From positions 655,590 to 719,589 of the forward strand of contig NW_025541373.1 of the NCBI RefSeq assembly GCF_017591435.1: DNA of 64,000 nucleotides. Reading direction: 5' to 3'. This DNA is from Portunus trituberculatus (taxonomy: Eukaryota > Arthropoda > Malacostraca > Decapoda > Portunidae). This document shows, piece by piece, positions 1 through 10,569 of the stretch; the first letter of the stretch is position 1, and each line of letters opens with the position of its first letter. The notes beneath the pieces were generated by a model that ran no database searches, was not told the DNA's origin, and was given only the letters and a program-made list of their open reading frames with translations. The position numbers and the translations under genes were made by a program.

Positions 1-54
1 CCACTGAGGTGTCTGTTCTTGAACAGAGTCGAAGGCGTTAGTCAAAATTACAGG

Positions 55-480
55 ATAAGTGTCATGTAGCTTGCCTCTTCAATGAGTTCGTCACAGGAAG
101 GGGAAGCCGGGAGTGTACCAGAAAGAGGTATAAATGATTGAGGGTACTGGTTAACTCTTGCACTAAAGAGGTAGACAGCAGAAATGAGAGGAGGTCTTGT
201 GCAGCGAGGGTGGGGGTGGAGGGAGGAGGAGAGGTATTCAGTTAGCAAGATCGGAAGAGCAGTTGGCATGAAAATAGCGGAAGGTAGCAAGAGATGCAAC
301 ACTGCAGCGGTGAGAGAGGGGCTGAAGGCAGTCAGTCAGAGGAGAGGAGTTGATAAGACAAAAAGTTTTGATTCCTCCCCATCAGAAAATCTAGCTAGAT
401 CTGAGGTGAGGTGTTTTGTGACGTCCTTGCATGATCTGTTAACTCACTCTCTGAAGGGTTGCTCATCAATGAAAAGACGT
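55..480 (-). mobile_element. LINE family A, 3' fragment
   Basis: On the minus strand this reads the C-terminal end of a Jockey-superfamily reverse transcriptase polyprotein, with the recurring block ARVNQYPQSFIPLSGTLPAS (about 110-170). The same block, in better condition, is seen at 21240-21490 and 43610-43950. Only the last part of the element is left and stop codons interrupt it. No poly(A) end is visible here. It sits next to a zinc-finger relic in the same orientation. Confidence 0.7.
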
Positions 481-489
481 TGAAAGGTG

Positions 490-900
490 CAGAGGTGGTA
501 TTTCTCGTCACACTTCTCACACTCATAATTCCTGACACAGCTGCATGTGTCTCAAGGTGTGTCAAGTGAGATTGACTTTACCTAACCTAAATTTCTAGCG
601 ACAATCTTCACTTATGATTGTTGCACCGCTGTGTGTTTTGATGTGTTTGTTGAGCCAACCCATTGTGGTAAACTTGCCACACTTCATGGTCATGATCGTT
701 GACACCGCTGTGTCTCAGAGTGTGGTACTACAGCACACTATTATATCATAAGTTTATCACACAGCTGGCACTCAAGCCTGGCTTGGCCTTTACTCTGTGA
801 CTGCCTCCTCCTGGTGACTCCTGCCACCACGCCTGCGCCTCCCCATACCTGAGGCAGACTGCTGCTACTCCTGCTGCTGCTGCTGCAGCTGGGCACTCAT
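490..900 (-). pseudogene. C2H2 zinc-finger gene relic (third copy)
   Basis: On the minus strand a start-like ATG (898-900) is followed by a run of CAG codons and then a stretch that resembles the N terminus of the intact zinc-finger gene at 27857 (Met-Ser, poly-Gln, Ser-Ala-Ser-Gly). Further on come scattered finger halves: a cysteine pair and Tyr-Glu-Cys near 505-530, and HTLRH-like remnants near 545-560 and 700-720. Stops and frameshifts are frequent and no full finger is open. It is much more decayed than the copy at 10570-11302, so it is an older duplicate. The similarity was judged by eye. Confidence 0.55.
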
Positions 901-1014
901 GGTGCTTCCTGGCCAAGGCTTCTGTATTTCCACCTTTGTGTGACTCGAACGCATTGAAGAGGGATGTTCCAACACACTTTTCCCATACATCGTATTAACC
1001 CTGTTTGAGGATCA

Positions 1015-1279
<265 letters not shown>

Positions 1280-1440
1280 TTTTTTTTTTTTTTTTTTTTT
1301 CCTGTCCCTCTATCCTTTGCGGAGATCTCCATTATTGGAGTTTTCAGTGTTCACCACCAGCTTTGCCTTTCCTATCCCTTTACTGACCACCCTGATGACT
1401 AGCCTTCAACTTTGCTATCCTATACAAGACACCCTACCCT

Positions 1441-1735
1441 GATCACATGTGGCCACCACACATGCAGAAGGACATCAGAAATGATAAAGAATCCAAAGCA
1501 TAGCAACAAAAATGGTGTCAGAAAAAAGGACCTTTCCTATGAAGATACACTAAATAAAGGAAATGGAGCTCAGAACTTTGAAGGATAGACAGGATGGAGA
1601 AGATCTAATAACGATGTACAAGATAGTGAACAGTATGGAACAGATAGATAGACAAGACCTGGCACCACTGATTGAAAATGGAGATAGACAGACAAGAGAA
1701 CATTCTAAGAAGTTCAAGAAAAGTCAATGTTTGAG
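1441..1735 (+). mobile_element. LINE family B-like, C-terminal part, left piece
   Basis: The reading frame near 1563-1735 gives RRxxGEDLITMYKIVNSMEQ-like sequence. It matches the region just after the reverse transcriptase of the better copies at 33365-33889 and 62676-63140 (EERRTRGDMITMYKLVNKID). The copy is cut at 1735 by the hAT-like element and resumes at 3481. No Met start belongs to it; it is a 5'-truncated fragment. Confidence 0.65.
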
Positions 1736-1840
1736 TAGGGTGACCAGACGTCCCCGGTTTCAGTGACCTGTCCCCGGCTACTGCTGTCCCCGGCTGCATA
1801 TTTACCAAGTCTGGAAGGGTTCGTCCTGGGACGAAATTAG

Positions 1841-1888
1841 AGCCAATCATAGCGCGAGCTGACCATGACGTCACCATGACGTCGCCAG
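1841..1888 (+). promoter_or_regulatory. CCAAT box plus CRE-like sites in hAT arm (left)
   Basis: GCCAATCA (1842-1849) is followed by a perfect TGACGTCA palindrome (1866-1873) and a second TGACGTCG (1877-1884). The same block occurs inverted in the other arm of the element. Confidence 0.5.
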
Positions 1889-1964
1889 AGAGCGAGGAAG
1901 TGGCGGAAAAGCTCGCTGTGATCATGAAGGTGGTGCTCTCAGGAAGAAGCCGTGTGTTTGTTGG

Positions 1965-1976
<12 letters not shown>

Positions 1977-2023
<47 letters not shown>
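1977..2023. repeat. (GA)n microsatellite
   Basis: Pure GA run inside the hAT-like element. Confidence 0.95.
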
Positions 2024-2025
<2 letters not shown>

Positions 2026-2753
2026 ATACTGTAGTAAATAAAAAAAAAAAAATGCCAGCTCTGATCATTGTGGAATACAAAGGTAAAAACAAGCAGGAAA
2101 GGCAACATGTAATCCTATCCTTGCTGGTGACTGTTTTTCTAAGATAATGAATATTACTGATGAACATTTAATGGTAAAATATTGTCTCCTTTCCTGCTCT
2201 TACAAGCATTATAAATACAATCAGGTAGATAGACCCAAGATGTATTAGTAGACCAGTTCTAAACACGAAAGGGGCATACAAGTTCTACAACTAAACAACA
2301 CTTGTGCATGATGTGCTAGTTATATATTGGGGTTAAAATCTACAAACCCATTTTATCTAATTTAACTATATAGTGGCTGCTTGTAAGATCAATTCGTGGA
2401 GGCATCTTTCGGCTCGTCGACGTTGGCATCAAATCAATAGGCAGTAAACCTTGCACATTTCCTCTGTTTGCTGGATGACTGAGTGTTCTGGTAGTGAATT
2501 TTAATGTTTTAGTGCATATACACAACTCACTTAGACATCAGCACTGAACAAAATTAGACCCCGAGGCGGAAAGGCAAAATGTTACCAGCAGATTTTTGAA
2601 ACTTCACAAGGGAGTATTGTTTATGCACTGTATTCCAATGTTGTGCTGCACTACACTACCTATCAATAATGTTACCATATGCATGTTACATATCGAAAGT
2701 CTTTGTTTCTTTGATTAAACTAGCCTTGGAACTATACACTTCTATGGAGACAA

Positions 2754-2825
<72 letters not shown>

Positions 2826-2829
2826 CACT

Positions 2830-2888
<59 letters not shown>
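2754..2888. repeat. Compound (TC)n-(CA)n microsatellite
   Basis: TC run 2754-2822, an 8-nt break, then a CA run 2831-2888, all inside the hAT-like element. Confidence 0.95.
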
Positions 2889-2889
<1 letters not shown>

Positions 2890-2984
2890 CCTCTTCCTGA
2901 GAGCATCGCCTTCATGATCAGTGTCCCCTGTGCCAGGTAAGTATGATTTTTCCGCCACTTCCTCGCTCTCTGGCGACGTCATGG

Positions 2985-3016
2985 TGACGTCATAGTCAGC
3001 TCGCGCTATGATTGGC
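2985..3016 (-). promoter_or_regulatory. CCAAT box plus CRE-like sites in hAT arm (right)
   Basis: Inverted copy of the left-arm block: ATTGG at 3011-3015 (CCAAT on the minus strand), TGACGTCA at 2985-2992 and CGACGTCA at 2974-2981. Confidence 0.5.
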
Positions 3017-3480
3017 TCTAATTTCGTCCCGGGACGAACCACGGCCCGTGGACGAACCCTTCCAGACTTGGTAAATATGCTCCCCGGCTACTGCTATCCC
3101 CGGTTTTCTGTAACTGAAAGATCACTTGATGCGTTAAAAAAAACTATTCCTTTTGATTATGATAATTATGTTCTTTTATCATTACTCTTTTAGAATGTCA
3201 AGAATAAGGAGAAGGCCTTTGTTTCCGTGAAGACGGTGAAGTGTATAGCGGACACATTTTAACAGCTAATGGGTGTTCATGATCTCAGATATTTCATCAG
3301 GTAGAGATTTTTTTTTCTTTGCAACTTGGGTAAATAAGGCGAGAGAAACTTTTGATTGCTGGTTTAGAAATAGTACGAATAGTGTCCCCGTTTTAGTTTT
3401 TCCAGTGCAAAACACTACATGTTTTTACCTCCTGAACTGAAAATGTCCCCGGAATTTGTCTCAGAAATCTGGTCACCCAA

Positions 3481-3661
3481 GTTTGAGAAACAATAAAAAG
3501 CTTAGTTTCCACATAGAACAGTGGACATCTACAACAGCTTGAACGATGAGATTGTAACAGCAGAAAGTGTGCACAAATCTAAAAAAAAATTGGCTAAAAT
3601 AAGATATGGAGACAAGTCACTATGAGCCCCACTCGAACCCTGTAATATACAACTAGGTAAG
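3481..3661 (+). mobile_element. LINE family B-like, 3' end, right piece
   Basis: Continues the LINE fragment cut at 1735. It reads an FPHRTVDIYNSLNDEIVTAE-like stretch, equivalent to FPQRCVETWNSLSEEVVSAT in the copy at 6224-6565, and then the family's 3' terminus ACAACTAGGTAAGTA, which runs into an AC tract. Confidence 0.7.
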
Positions 3662-3681
3662 TACACACACGCACGCACGCA

Positions 3682-3720
<39 letters not shown>
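3662..3720. repeat. (AC)n tail of LINE / 5' border of SINE
   Basis: AC-rich run with a few GC and AA variants. It is the tail of the preceding LINE, and the SINE starts at the next base (3721). Confidence 0.9.
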
Positions 3721-3722
<2 letters not shown>

Positions 3723-4009
3723 CCGGTAGCTCAGTGGTTAGAGCGCTGGCTTCACAAGCCAGAGGACCGGGGTTCGATTCCCGGCCGGGTGGAGATATTT
3801 GGGTGTGTCTCCTTTGACGTGTAGCCCCTGTTCACCTAGCAGTGAGTAGGTACGGGATGTAAATCGAGGAGCTGTGACCTTGTTGTCCCGGTGTGTGTTG
3901 TGTGCCTGGTCTCAGGCCTATCCGAAGATCGGAAATAATGAGCTCTGAGCTCGTTCCTAGGGTAACGTCTGGCTGTCTCGTCAGAGACTGCACCAGATCA
4001 AACAGTGAA

Positions 4010-4010
<1 letters not shown>
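3721..4010 (+). mobile_element. tRNA-derived SINE, full-length copy
   Basis: Positions 3721-3792 fold as a tRNA: acceptor strand GCCCGG pairs with CCGGGT, the A box (TAGCTCAGTGG, 3727-3737) and B box (GGTTCGATTCC, 3771-3781) are intact, and the anticodon loop carries CAC (3753-3755, valine-like). A ~215-bp unrelated body follows (TATTTGGGTGTGTCTCC... to AGATCAAACAGTGAAA), then (AC)n (4012-4040). Transcription would be by RNA polymerase III from the internal boxes. Two more copies, at 6588 and 55721, share the body. This is a SINE head rather than a working tRNA gene, because the same head and body recur together. Confidence 0.85.
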
Positions 4011-4040
<30 letters not shown>

Positions 4041-4042
<2 letters not shown>

Positions 4043-4091
4043 CGAAGCACAAGATCGCATAGTAAGAAGCTGAGGAAGGGAAGATGTGTAA
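4041..4091 (+). mobile_element. LINE family B, 3' fragment, left piece
   Basis: Begins directly after the AC tail of the SINE with GTCGAAGCACAAGATCGCAT, identical in type to the C-terminal coding part of the other family B copies (for example 15575-15640). It is interrupted by the element at 4092-6022 and continues at 6023-6202. Confidence 0.75.
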
Positions 4092-4600
4092 AAGGCGGTG
4101 TCACACTAGCACTTTTTCCGTCGATCAATTTTCCGTCTATTTTCACCGTTCCGCATGAACTTATCGCATGAATTTGTCAGACGATAAGGATCGTTTCCGT
4201 CTGCAAATTTTCCGCCTTTGTTTACATACCAAGACCCAGAGTTTTTCGGAACTAGGGATTGATGCTTTACGTTTAGACTCTAGATAAAGGGACGTACATG
4301 TACATGTGTAGGGGTCGTGACGCATAGTGAGTTATGAACCTGATACTTGAGTAATATAAGGGATGGCTAACTGCTTCTCCTCAATAATGACAGTACTGAT
4401 TAACTGCAGGGGGAAATTTTTTGCAGTTTGAAATTAGGCTGTACTTTTTGGATGGTATTGTTTGTTGGCGGACAAAGGTTTGGTTGCCATACACAACAGC
4501 AAGGTTTGAAAGAGTATTCCAGACCTGATGCATGTACGAGTACATGTATTGTCCAGGGGGAAGCGGCAGTTTTACCAATGTAAAACATTCCAATCTTTTA

Positions 4601-4601
4601 C

Positions 4602-4655
<54 letters not shown>
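4601..4655. repeat. (AAT)n microsatellite
   Basis: AAT/ATA trinucleotide run inside the non-autonomous transposon. Confidence 0.95.
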
Positions 4656-4659
<4 letters not shown>

Positions 4660-5170
4660 TAACAATAAAACAAAACTCAAAAGCGCCACATGACAAAAAT
4701 TAACTCCAACTTTTTTTTTTCACTCTCTCCCCCGGTGTAGTGTAGTGGAGTTTTCCCGATCCGGTTTCCAGCCTTGCGGTCGTCTAGATGCATGAGCGGC
4801 GCAGGTGTGGCTGCGATACTATTAGGTGATCCGTTTCCGCGCCACCACACCAAACAGGTCTCCCTTCCTGACACTCATACACTCCCTCGTCCCCAGCAAC
4901 TCACCACCTCTTGTTGTATCGTACTCTGAAGTCTCTGATACCTCGCTACGTCACACCAGACTCAAACCGTTAGACCAAACGGCGATAAACACGAGGGTCA
5001 GGGCCCCAGGGGCTACGTGCCATATCCACATTTATCATCGCAGTATTCGCATATACATTATATAACATTTCTTTCACTATTTTAGATGCCCATGTCACTA
5101 ATACTTCGCCCATTCATCATCAAACATTACTCATGATGTACAAATACGTCAAAATATCTCAAACATCCAT

Positions 5171-5392
5171 CGTGGTACAGTGGAACCATGCGTGCTTTGG
5201 GATCCGAGTGGTCTCCAAGCGCACGGGTTCGAATCCTGTCCACGGACCGAGTGTAGGTTGGGCTTCCTCACTCGGGGCAACGGTTTCCTAGCGGGTGGGC
5301 TTTGAGATAGGGGGTACCCAAAAAGTATCCCCTTTAGCCCAGAAATTCCGTGAAAAGCCCACATGGTATAAATAAAAAAAAAAAAAAAAAAA
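5171..5392 (+). mobile_element. Second tRNA-derived SINE, poly(A) tail
   Basis: The head 5171-5244 is tRNA-like: CGTGG pairs with CCACG at its ends, it has a B box GGTTCGAATCC (about 5226-5236) and a degenerate A box (TACAGTGGAACC). The body includes GGCTTCCTCACTCGGGGCAA and ends GCCCACATGGTATAAAT followed by an A-run (5374-5392). A 5'-truncated copy lies in reverse at 25491-25615. It belongs to a different family from the SINE at 3721 and uses a poly(A)-type tail, so a different LINE probably moves it. Confidence 0.75.
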
Positions 5393-6022
5393 TGGTAAAT
5401 ATTTTGGCCTGCAACATCAAGATCAAGATCAAGATCACTTGTGACGTCACGGCTCTTGTGCCTTTTCGATTAAATGCCATTTTTTTTTTTTTTTTGCCGA
5501 AAACAATGCTGGTCCATATATTTCTCATGGTTTCCTTCAATTTTGAGGCCATTCCAAGGTATTCCATGCGGTACAACCTCGACAGAATGACTGCACCATA
5601 GATAATTAGACGCCCCGCATCATTACCAGGCAAATCTATACTTAACTATTCTGTTGTGTTCCATCAAAGCTTTCGTCGTGTAGTGCCACCTTGCGGTGGG
5701 AACTTCCGGGAACATTGCGTCAAGACCACAAGACTTGCCGCGTCTTCTCAACCTGCTTCTACGTGCATTGGTTCTACCACTAACCATGAACGCATCCATG
5801 CACGCTTTTTGGCTTGTTTAGCTCGTCTAAGTTTCGTAATACACAGTATTACATTCAGAGCAGCGTATCTTTGCCGCAGCGTGGCCTCCAGGTTTGTGTG
5901 TACACTGTGTTGGCGGGACGCCGGGAAGTGACGACGAAACACCGTTTGTGTGACAGGCCGCACCCAAAATATTGTCGATTTTGAGAAAAACGACGGAAAA
6001 AGTGCTAGTGTGACACCGCCTT

Positions 6023-6202
6023 AAAAGATGTTAAAAAGTATAGTTTCCCGCAACGATGTATTGAGACGTGGAACAGTTTGAATGAAAAGTAGTGTCTGCA
6101 ATGAGTGTGCATACTTATAAAGTAAGATTGGATAAGCGTAGATGTGGAGATGGGGCCACACCAGCATAAAGCCCAGGCCCTGTAAAACTACAACTAGGTA
6201 AA
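6023..6202 (+). mobile_element. LINE family B, 3' fragment, right piece
   Basis: Resumes the fragment broken at 4091 (GATGTTAAAAAGTATAGTTTCCCGC...) and ends with the family terminus CTGTAAAACTACAACTAGGTAAAT, then (AC)n 6203-6223. Confidence 0.8.
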
Positions 6203-6223
6203 TACACACACACACACACACAC

Positions 6224-6565
6224 CCCAACCCTGGAACAGAGAAGGAGAGACGGGATCTGATACAAGTTTATAAACTGATCAATAGAATGGACCAAGTGGA
6301 TAATGAGAAACTGATCCCGAGAAGAGAATATGACATTCGAAGCACAAGATCGTATAGTAAAAAGCTGAGAAAGAGAAGATGTCTGAGAGATGTTAAAAAA
6401 TATAGTTTCCCGCAAAGATGTGTTGAGACATGGAACAGTCTGAGTGAAGAAGTGGTGTCAGCAACGAGTGTGCATAATTTTAAAGAAAAATTGGATAAGT
6501 GTAGATATGGAGACGGGGCCACACAAGCATAAAGCCCAGGCTCTGTAAAACTACAACTAGGTAAA
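6224..6565 (+). mobile_element. LINE family B, 3' fragment, next in chain
   Basis: Starts at the first base after the AC tail of the previous copy. It encodes the C-terminal block from LEQRRRD-like sequence to DKCRYGDGATQA, ending before the 3' UTR terminus and another (AC)n (6568-6587). About 100 codons are open (6287-6532), which is good preservation for such a short fragment. Confidence 0.85.
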
Positions 6566-6587
6566 TACACACACACACACACACACA

Positions 6588-6840
6588 AACCAGAGGACCG
6601 GGGTTCGATTCCCCGGCCGGGTGGAGATATTTGGGTGTGTCTCCTTTCACGTGTAGGCCCTGTTCACCTAGCAGTAAGTTGTTACGGGATGTAAATTGAG
6701 GAGTTGTGACCTTGTTGTCCCGGTGTGTGGTGTGTGCTGGTCTCAGGCCTATCCGAAGATCGGAAATAATGAGCTCTGAGCTCGTTCCATAGGGTAACGT
6801 CTGGCTGTCTCGTCAGAGACTGCAGCAGATCAAACAGTGA
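6588..6840 (+). mobile_element. tRNA-derived SINE, 5'-truncated copy
   Basis: Begins inside the tRNA head (CCAGAGGACCGGGGTTCGATTCC, B box retained, A box lost) directly after a LINE AC tail. The rest of the body matches the copy at 3721, and it ends AACAGTGAA with a short AC tail (6842-6851). Confidence 0.85.
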
Positions 6841-6852
6841 AACACACACACA

Positions 6853-9850
6853 GAAAAAATAGAAATGAGGAAGAAAGGAAGAAATACAACGAACTGGCAG
6901 CAGCAAGGGAAAAAAAATAATGAATGGTCAGAAGAGGAAAAAAAATTTTTTTTTTTGGAGAATTCTAGGAGACAGGATAAGGAAATGGTATATAAAAGAG
7001 AAGGAAGAGAAAAAAAGTGGAACAAGTTTAACTAAAAATGATAAAGGCAAAAGACTAAAAATGATGTATACGAACATAGACGGGGTTTTATCAAGTAAAC
7101 TAGAATTAAGAGATTACATAAAGAAAGAAAATCCAGATATTGTATGCCTGGCTGAAACAAAACTAAATGAGGCAATCAAAATAGACTTGGATAATAAGTA
7201 TAATGTATGGAGGAAAGACAGAGTGGGTAAAGGAGGAGGAGTCATGATAATGTTAAGGAAGGAGATAGTGATCAACCAAGTGGAATGTGGGGAAGGAAAA
7301 GCAGAAGTATTGTATATTAAGATGCATATTAATAAAAAAGAGTTAACAATCATTGTAACATATGTGCCACCAAAAACAAATTCATGGACCAATCAAGAAT
7401 ATAGAGACATGATAGATGACACAATAAGGAGTCTAACGAGAATTGTTAAAGAAAGGAGAAAAGTGATATTAGTAGGAGATTTCAACTGTAAAGAAGTGGA
7501 CTGGGAAAATTATGAAAGTGGTATGGGGGAAGAAGCCTGGGGGAGAAAGATTCTTGAACCTAATGATAGACAATATGATGGACCAGAGAGTAAAGGAATG
7601 CACAAGATTCAGAGGAAACGAGGAGCTGGCGAGATTGGACCTAATTTTTACAAGTGCTATACAAATGAATGCTGATATAAGATATAAGTGCCCATTAGGA
7701 AAGAGTGACCATATATTATAAATGGATATAGAACAGGGAAAGGAAGATAGAGACGATTCATACAAAGGAGACCAATTAAATTACAGAAAGGCTGATAATC
7801 TCAAGAACTATTTTAAAGACGTAAACTGGAAGGAGATGGAAAACTCTGAGGGGGTGCACGAGAAGTATAACTTATTTTTGGAAATATACAAAACAGGAGT
7901 CAGGAATATGTCCCAAATATAGACCTAAAGAAGAAGGAAAGAAAGATTGGTTTAATGCAAGGTGTGCTAGGCAAAGGAGAAAAGAAATGGAGCATGAAAA
8001 AGGTGGAGGAGAAATAGAAATCCAGTAAATAAGGAAAACTTCAAGGCAGCGATAAATGAATATGTTAAGGTGAAGAAGGAAGAGGAAAAGAACTTAGAAA
8101 AGGACATTGTCGAAAAATTTAAGTAGCAACCAAAATTGTTCTACAGATTCATAAATGGAAAAATTAGGCAAAAAGAAACAATGGAAAGGTTAAAAGGAGA
8201 GAACGGGATGATGGAAGACCCAAAAGTATGGCAGAACTATTAAATAATAAATTCCAGGAGTGTTTTTACTAAGGAATCCAAATTTGAAAGGCCACAGGGT
8301 AATAGAGACAGTCTATATGAAAGAGATTAAAGTAACCAAGCTTGAAATAAAAGAGTTAATGAAGGAACTGGATGAAGAGAAGGCAATGGGACCAGATGAA
8401 GTCTCAGGCAGAATACTGAAAGAATCAGGCTAGCTAGACAAGTATAAGCCAATATCTTGAAAATTTAAAGTGCTCAAAGAAAATTGAAATGGAAACAGCA
8501 TGAAGCTAGCAGAATACTGAAAGAATGTAGGAAGAACTAGCAAGTCCTATATACAACATCATAAAATGCTCAATAGAAAATGGAACAGTACCAGTAGAAT
8601 GGAAAAGAGCTGAGGTGGTTCCCATATATAAGAGCGGAAGGAAGGAAGAACCTTTAAATTACAGACTGGTATCACTAACTAGTGTAATATGCAAGATGTG
8701 TGAAAGAATAATAAAGAAACAATGGATTGAGTTCCTTGAAGACAACAAATTAATATCAAATAGCCAATTTGGTTTTAGAAAAGATGGTCTGTGTAACTAA
8801 TTTATTGAGTTTCTATTCTAGAATAGTTGATAGAGTACAAGAGAGAGAGGGATGGGTTGACTGTATTTATTTGGATTTAAAAAAGGTGTTTGACAAAGTG
8901 CCACATGCAAGATTACTATGGAAGTTAGAGGAGAAGGGTGGCTTAAAAGGAAGCACATTGAGATGGATAGAAAATTATTTGAGGGGGAGAGAAATAAGGA
9001 CGGTAGTTAAAGATATGAAGTCCAAGTGGAGAGCAGTAGAAAGCGGAGTGCCACAGGGGTCAGTATTGGCACCAATACTTTTCCTCATTTATATTAACGA
9101 CATGCCAGAAGGAGTGAACAGCTACATAAATCTGTTTGTGGATGATACGAAACTGTGCAGAGTTATAAAGCAAAAAGAGGATTGTGAAATACTGCAAGAA
9201 CACCTAAATAAGATCTGGGAATGGAGTAAAAAAGTGGGAAATGGAATTCAATGTGGACAAAAGCCATGTCATGGAAATGGGAAAGAGTGAAAGACGACCC
9301 GTGGGAATCTATGAGATGGGAGATGGAGTAGAACTGGAGAAAGTCAAAGAGGAAAAGGACTTAGGAAGAAAACAATCAACCGGTAAGCCATATTGATAGA
9401 ATTTTCAGAGAGACATATAATTTGCTAAGGAATATTGGAGTAGTATTTCACTACATGGATAAAGAAATGAAGAAATTGATAAGTACTATAATAAGACCCA
9501 GATTGGAATATGCAGTAGTGTGGACCCCTCATAAAAAGAAACACATAAGGAAGTTGGAGAGACTACAAAAAATGCCTACAAGAATGGTTCCAGAATTTGA
9601 AGGGATGACATATGAGGAGAGACTAAAGGCTATGGATCTACCAACCCTGGAACAGAGAAGGGAGAGAGGGGATCTGATACAAGTTTATAAATTGATCAAA
9701 GATGTGTTGAGACGTGGAACAGTTTGAGTGAAAAAGTGGTGTCTGCAACGAGTGTGCATACTTTTAAAGTAAGACTGGATAAGTGTAGATGTGGAGATGG
9801 GGCCACACGAGCATAAAGCCCAGGCCCTGTAAAACTACAACTAGGTAAAT
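6853..9850 (+). mobile_element. LINE family B (CR1/L2-like), ~3 kb copy
   Basis: The longest plus-strand family B copy in this part. It opens in the ORF1 C terminus (NEERKKYNELAAARE-like, after 6860). ORF2 follows with an AP-endonuclease domain from MMYTNIDGVLSSKLELRDYI (about 7062), the catalytic GDFN near 7476-7490 and the end-of-domain KSDH near 7705. The reverse transcriptase runs from about 8590 (FGFRK near 8767, YLDLKKVFDKVPH near 8870, GVPQGSVLAP near 9047, FVDDTK near 9135), then the C-terminal block and the 3' terminus CTAGGTAAAT. At least five frameshifts break ORF2 (for example near 7545 and 8790), so it is not functional as read. It starts immediately after the SINE AC tail. Its own tail lacks (AC)n. 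Confidence 0.9.
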
Positions 9851-10569
9851 AAAATTCTATATTGATTGACAGGTACATCATGAAATATGTAAATGCATAG
9901 ATAAATAGATAGAAAGAAGGCGATACACATTGATAGACAGTTTTGTTATCAATAATAAGACAACTTTTATTAACAAGACCACTGATATAATTAAACAGTA
10001 AAAAGTTAAGGAGACCTTTTTTTCATTCCTTCTTTCATTTTTCCCTTCATAAATGACAGCATTAAAATATCTAAACATCGAAAGGACCAACAAGCAAAAT
10101 ATATCTGGTTTTCATATTGCTCATATCTTTATTTCTCTCTCTCTCTCTCTTTTCTTTTACAAGTACAGTGTATTTTTTTGTATTTTTAATAGTTTCTTTA
10201 TTTTTTTTAGTCTGCAGTGGGTTTTCTTAGAGGTCTTTTTTGTGACACTTGAGGAAAGGACGTGTGGTGGGAGACTGAAGGAAGCGGAAACACAACACTT
10301 GAAGGAAGAAGAGAACAGAAAGACGGTGGTTACAATATGTTAATTTCTTCACTTGTAATCTACATACCACCACACACGACTAACAAGACTTTGAAGTTTG
10401 TTTTAACCTCAAATGTTGAAAAGAAACTACACTTAACAATAAGTCACAGACACATGATTACTCCTCACAGCAGACACAAGGAGACTGCCACTACAGGCCT
10501 AACACACTGCCTACCACTGAACACACTCACACAGGGGTAGTTGTGGACCAATCCACACAACACACCACC

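Larger units (their letters stand above)
1736..3480. mobile_element. hAT-like non-autonomous DNA transposon
   Basis: The ends are inverted: TAGGGTGACCAGA at 1736-1748 and its near-complement ending at 3480 (TTGGGTGACCAGA on the minus strand). The flanks repeat GTTTGAG (1729-1735 and 3481-3487), a 7-8 bp target duplication as expected for hAT. Removing the element joins two halves of one LINE fragment. Inside, a ~165-190 bp inverted repeat (1796-1956 against 2890-3080) encloses (GA)n, (TC)n and (CA)n tracts. There is no transposase ORF, so it would depend on an enzyme supplied from elsewhere. The TAGGGTGACCAGA terminus is typical of the hAT superfamily; the assignment rests on ends and target size only. 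Confidence 0.75.
4092..6022. mobile_element. PIF/Harbinger-like non-autonomous transposon
   Basis: Terminal inverted repeats of about 32 bp start AAGGCGGTGTCACACTAGCA at 4092 and end with the complement at 6022. The flanking LINE is continuous if the insert is removed, and a TAA appears at both borders (4089-4091 and about 6022-6024), the TWA target type of PIF/Harbinger. The start AGGC and the ACAC core resemble the ends of the complete Harbinger at 38227. The 1.9-kb interior holds an (AAT)n run and a second kind of SINE (5171-5392) and no transposase. The superfamily is inferred from ends and target. Confidence 0.7.

Noticed and set aside
2669..3042. ORFs rich in Ser-Leu, His-Thr, Arg-Glu and Val-Cys
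   Set aside because: They run through TC and CA repeats; frames end soon after the repeats.
3721..3792. Functional tRNA-Val(CAC) gene
   Set aside because: The fold is good, but the same head is followed by the same 215-bp body in other copies and has an AC tail, so it is a SINE head; no terminator T-run follows.
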